DNA of 5,509 bases from Oscillospiraceae bacterium (GTDB lineage: Bacteria > Bacillota > Clostridia > Oscillospirales > Oscillospiraceae). Positions 5,509 to 5,509 of the stretch are shown piece by piece; position 1 is the first letter of the stretch, and every line of letters starts with the position of its first letter. The position numbers and the translations under genes are program-made. The DNA is taken from the NCBI GenBank assembly GCA_017399325.1, contig JAFQDY010000036.1, forward strand, positions 1-5,509. The letters are read 5' to 3'. The notes below the pieces were generated by a model. That model saw nothing but the letters and a program-made list of their open reading frames with translations. It was not told where the DNA came from and did not search any database.

Positions 5509-5509
5509 A

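Noticed and set aside
1..5509. tRNA or rRNA genes, CRISPR arrays, insertion sequences, phage or toxin-antitoxin genes
   Set aside because: The window is filled end to end by the six genes and one 68-base gap. No direct repeat arrays, transposase motifs or structured RNA genes were seen.

Overview
The window is one continuous + strand gene cluster from what looks like a gut-type Firmicute (Clostridia, possibly Oscillospiraceae or relatives). This rests on the protein styles, a Gram-positive lipoprotein signal of the form MKKLVALMLALILCLSLAAC, a moderately GC-rich composition and AGGAGG-type ribosome binding sites. The assignment is an inference, since there is no rRNA or marker gene here.

Layout: (1) bases 1-783, the 3' two thirds of argG (argininosuccinate synthase), cut by the window edge. 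(2) 776-2146, argH (argininosuccinate lyase), overlapping argG by 8 bases. (3) 2160-2972, a lipoprotein substrate-binding protein (SBP) of a polar amino acid ABC importer. (4) 2973-3040, a short gap holding a strong 14-bp stem-loop. (5) 3041-3745, the permease. (6) 3747-4526, the ATPase. (7) 4528-5508, argF (ornithine carbamoyltransferase), ending one base before the window ends. Spacing is tight everywhere except the SBP/permease gap, so the genes are probably one transcript. The upstream promoter and any ARG operator lie outside the window.

Function: argF, argG and argH together convert ornithine to citrulline, argininosuccinate and arginine. The importer between argH and argF is complete (SBP, permease, ATPase) and belongs to the family that moves polar amino acids. 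Its position suggests that it feeds this pathway with ornithine, citrulline, arginine or a nitrogen donor such as glutamine, but the sequence does not fix the substrate.

The main discovery candidate is the SBP. Its two lobes are in reversed order relative to the usual family-3 binding proteins (GlnH type). After the lipoprotein signal comes what is normally the second half of the protein (KGTTS loop, FVD aspartate, C-terminal helix). A short linker follows, and then what is normally the first half (ATNAEF, GITITTER, FSEPYY). All parts of the fold appear to be present once, so this looks like a natural circular permutation with new ends at the lobe 1 to lobe 2 crossing. The linker even contains a GSKADQQ segment resembling the residues that usually follow a lipobox cysteine, as expected if the gene arose from a tandem duplication trimmed at both ends.
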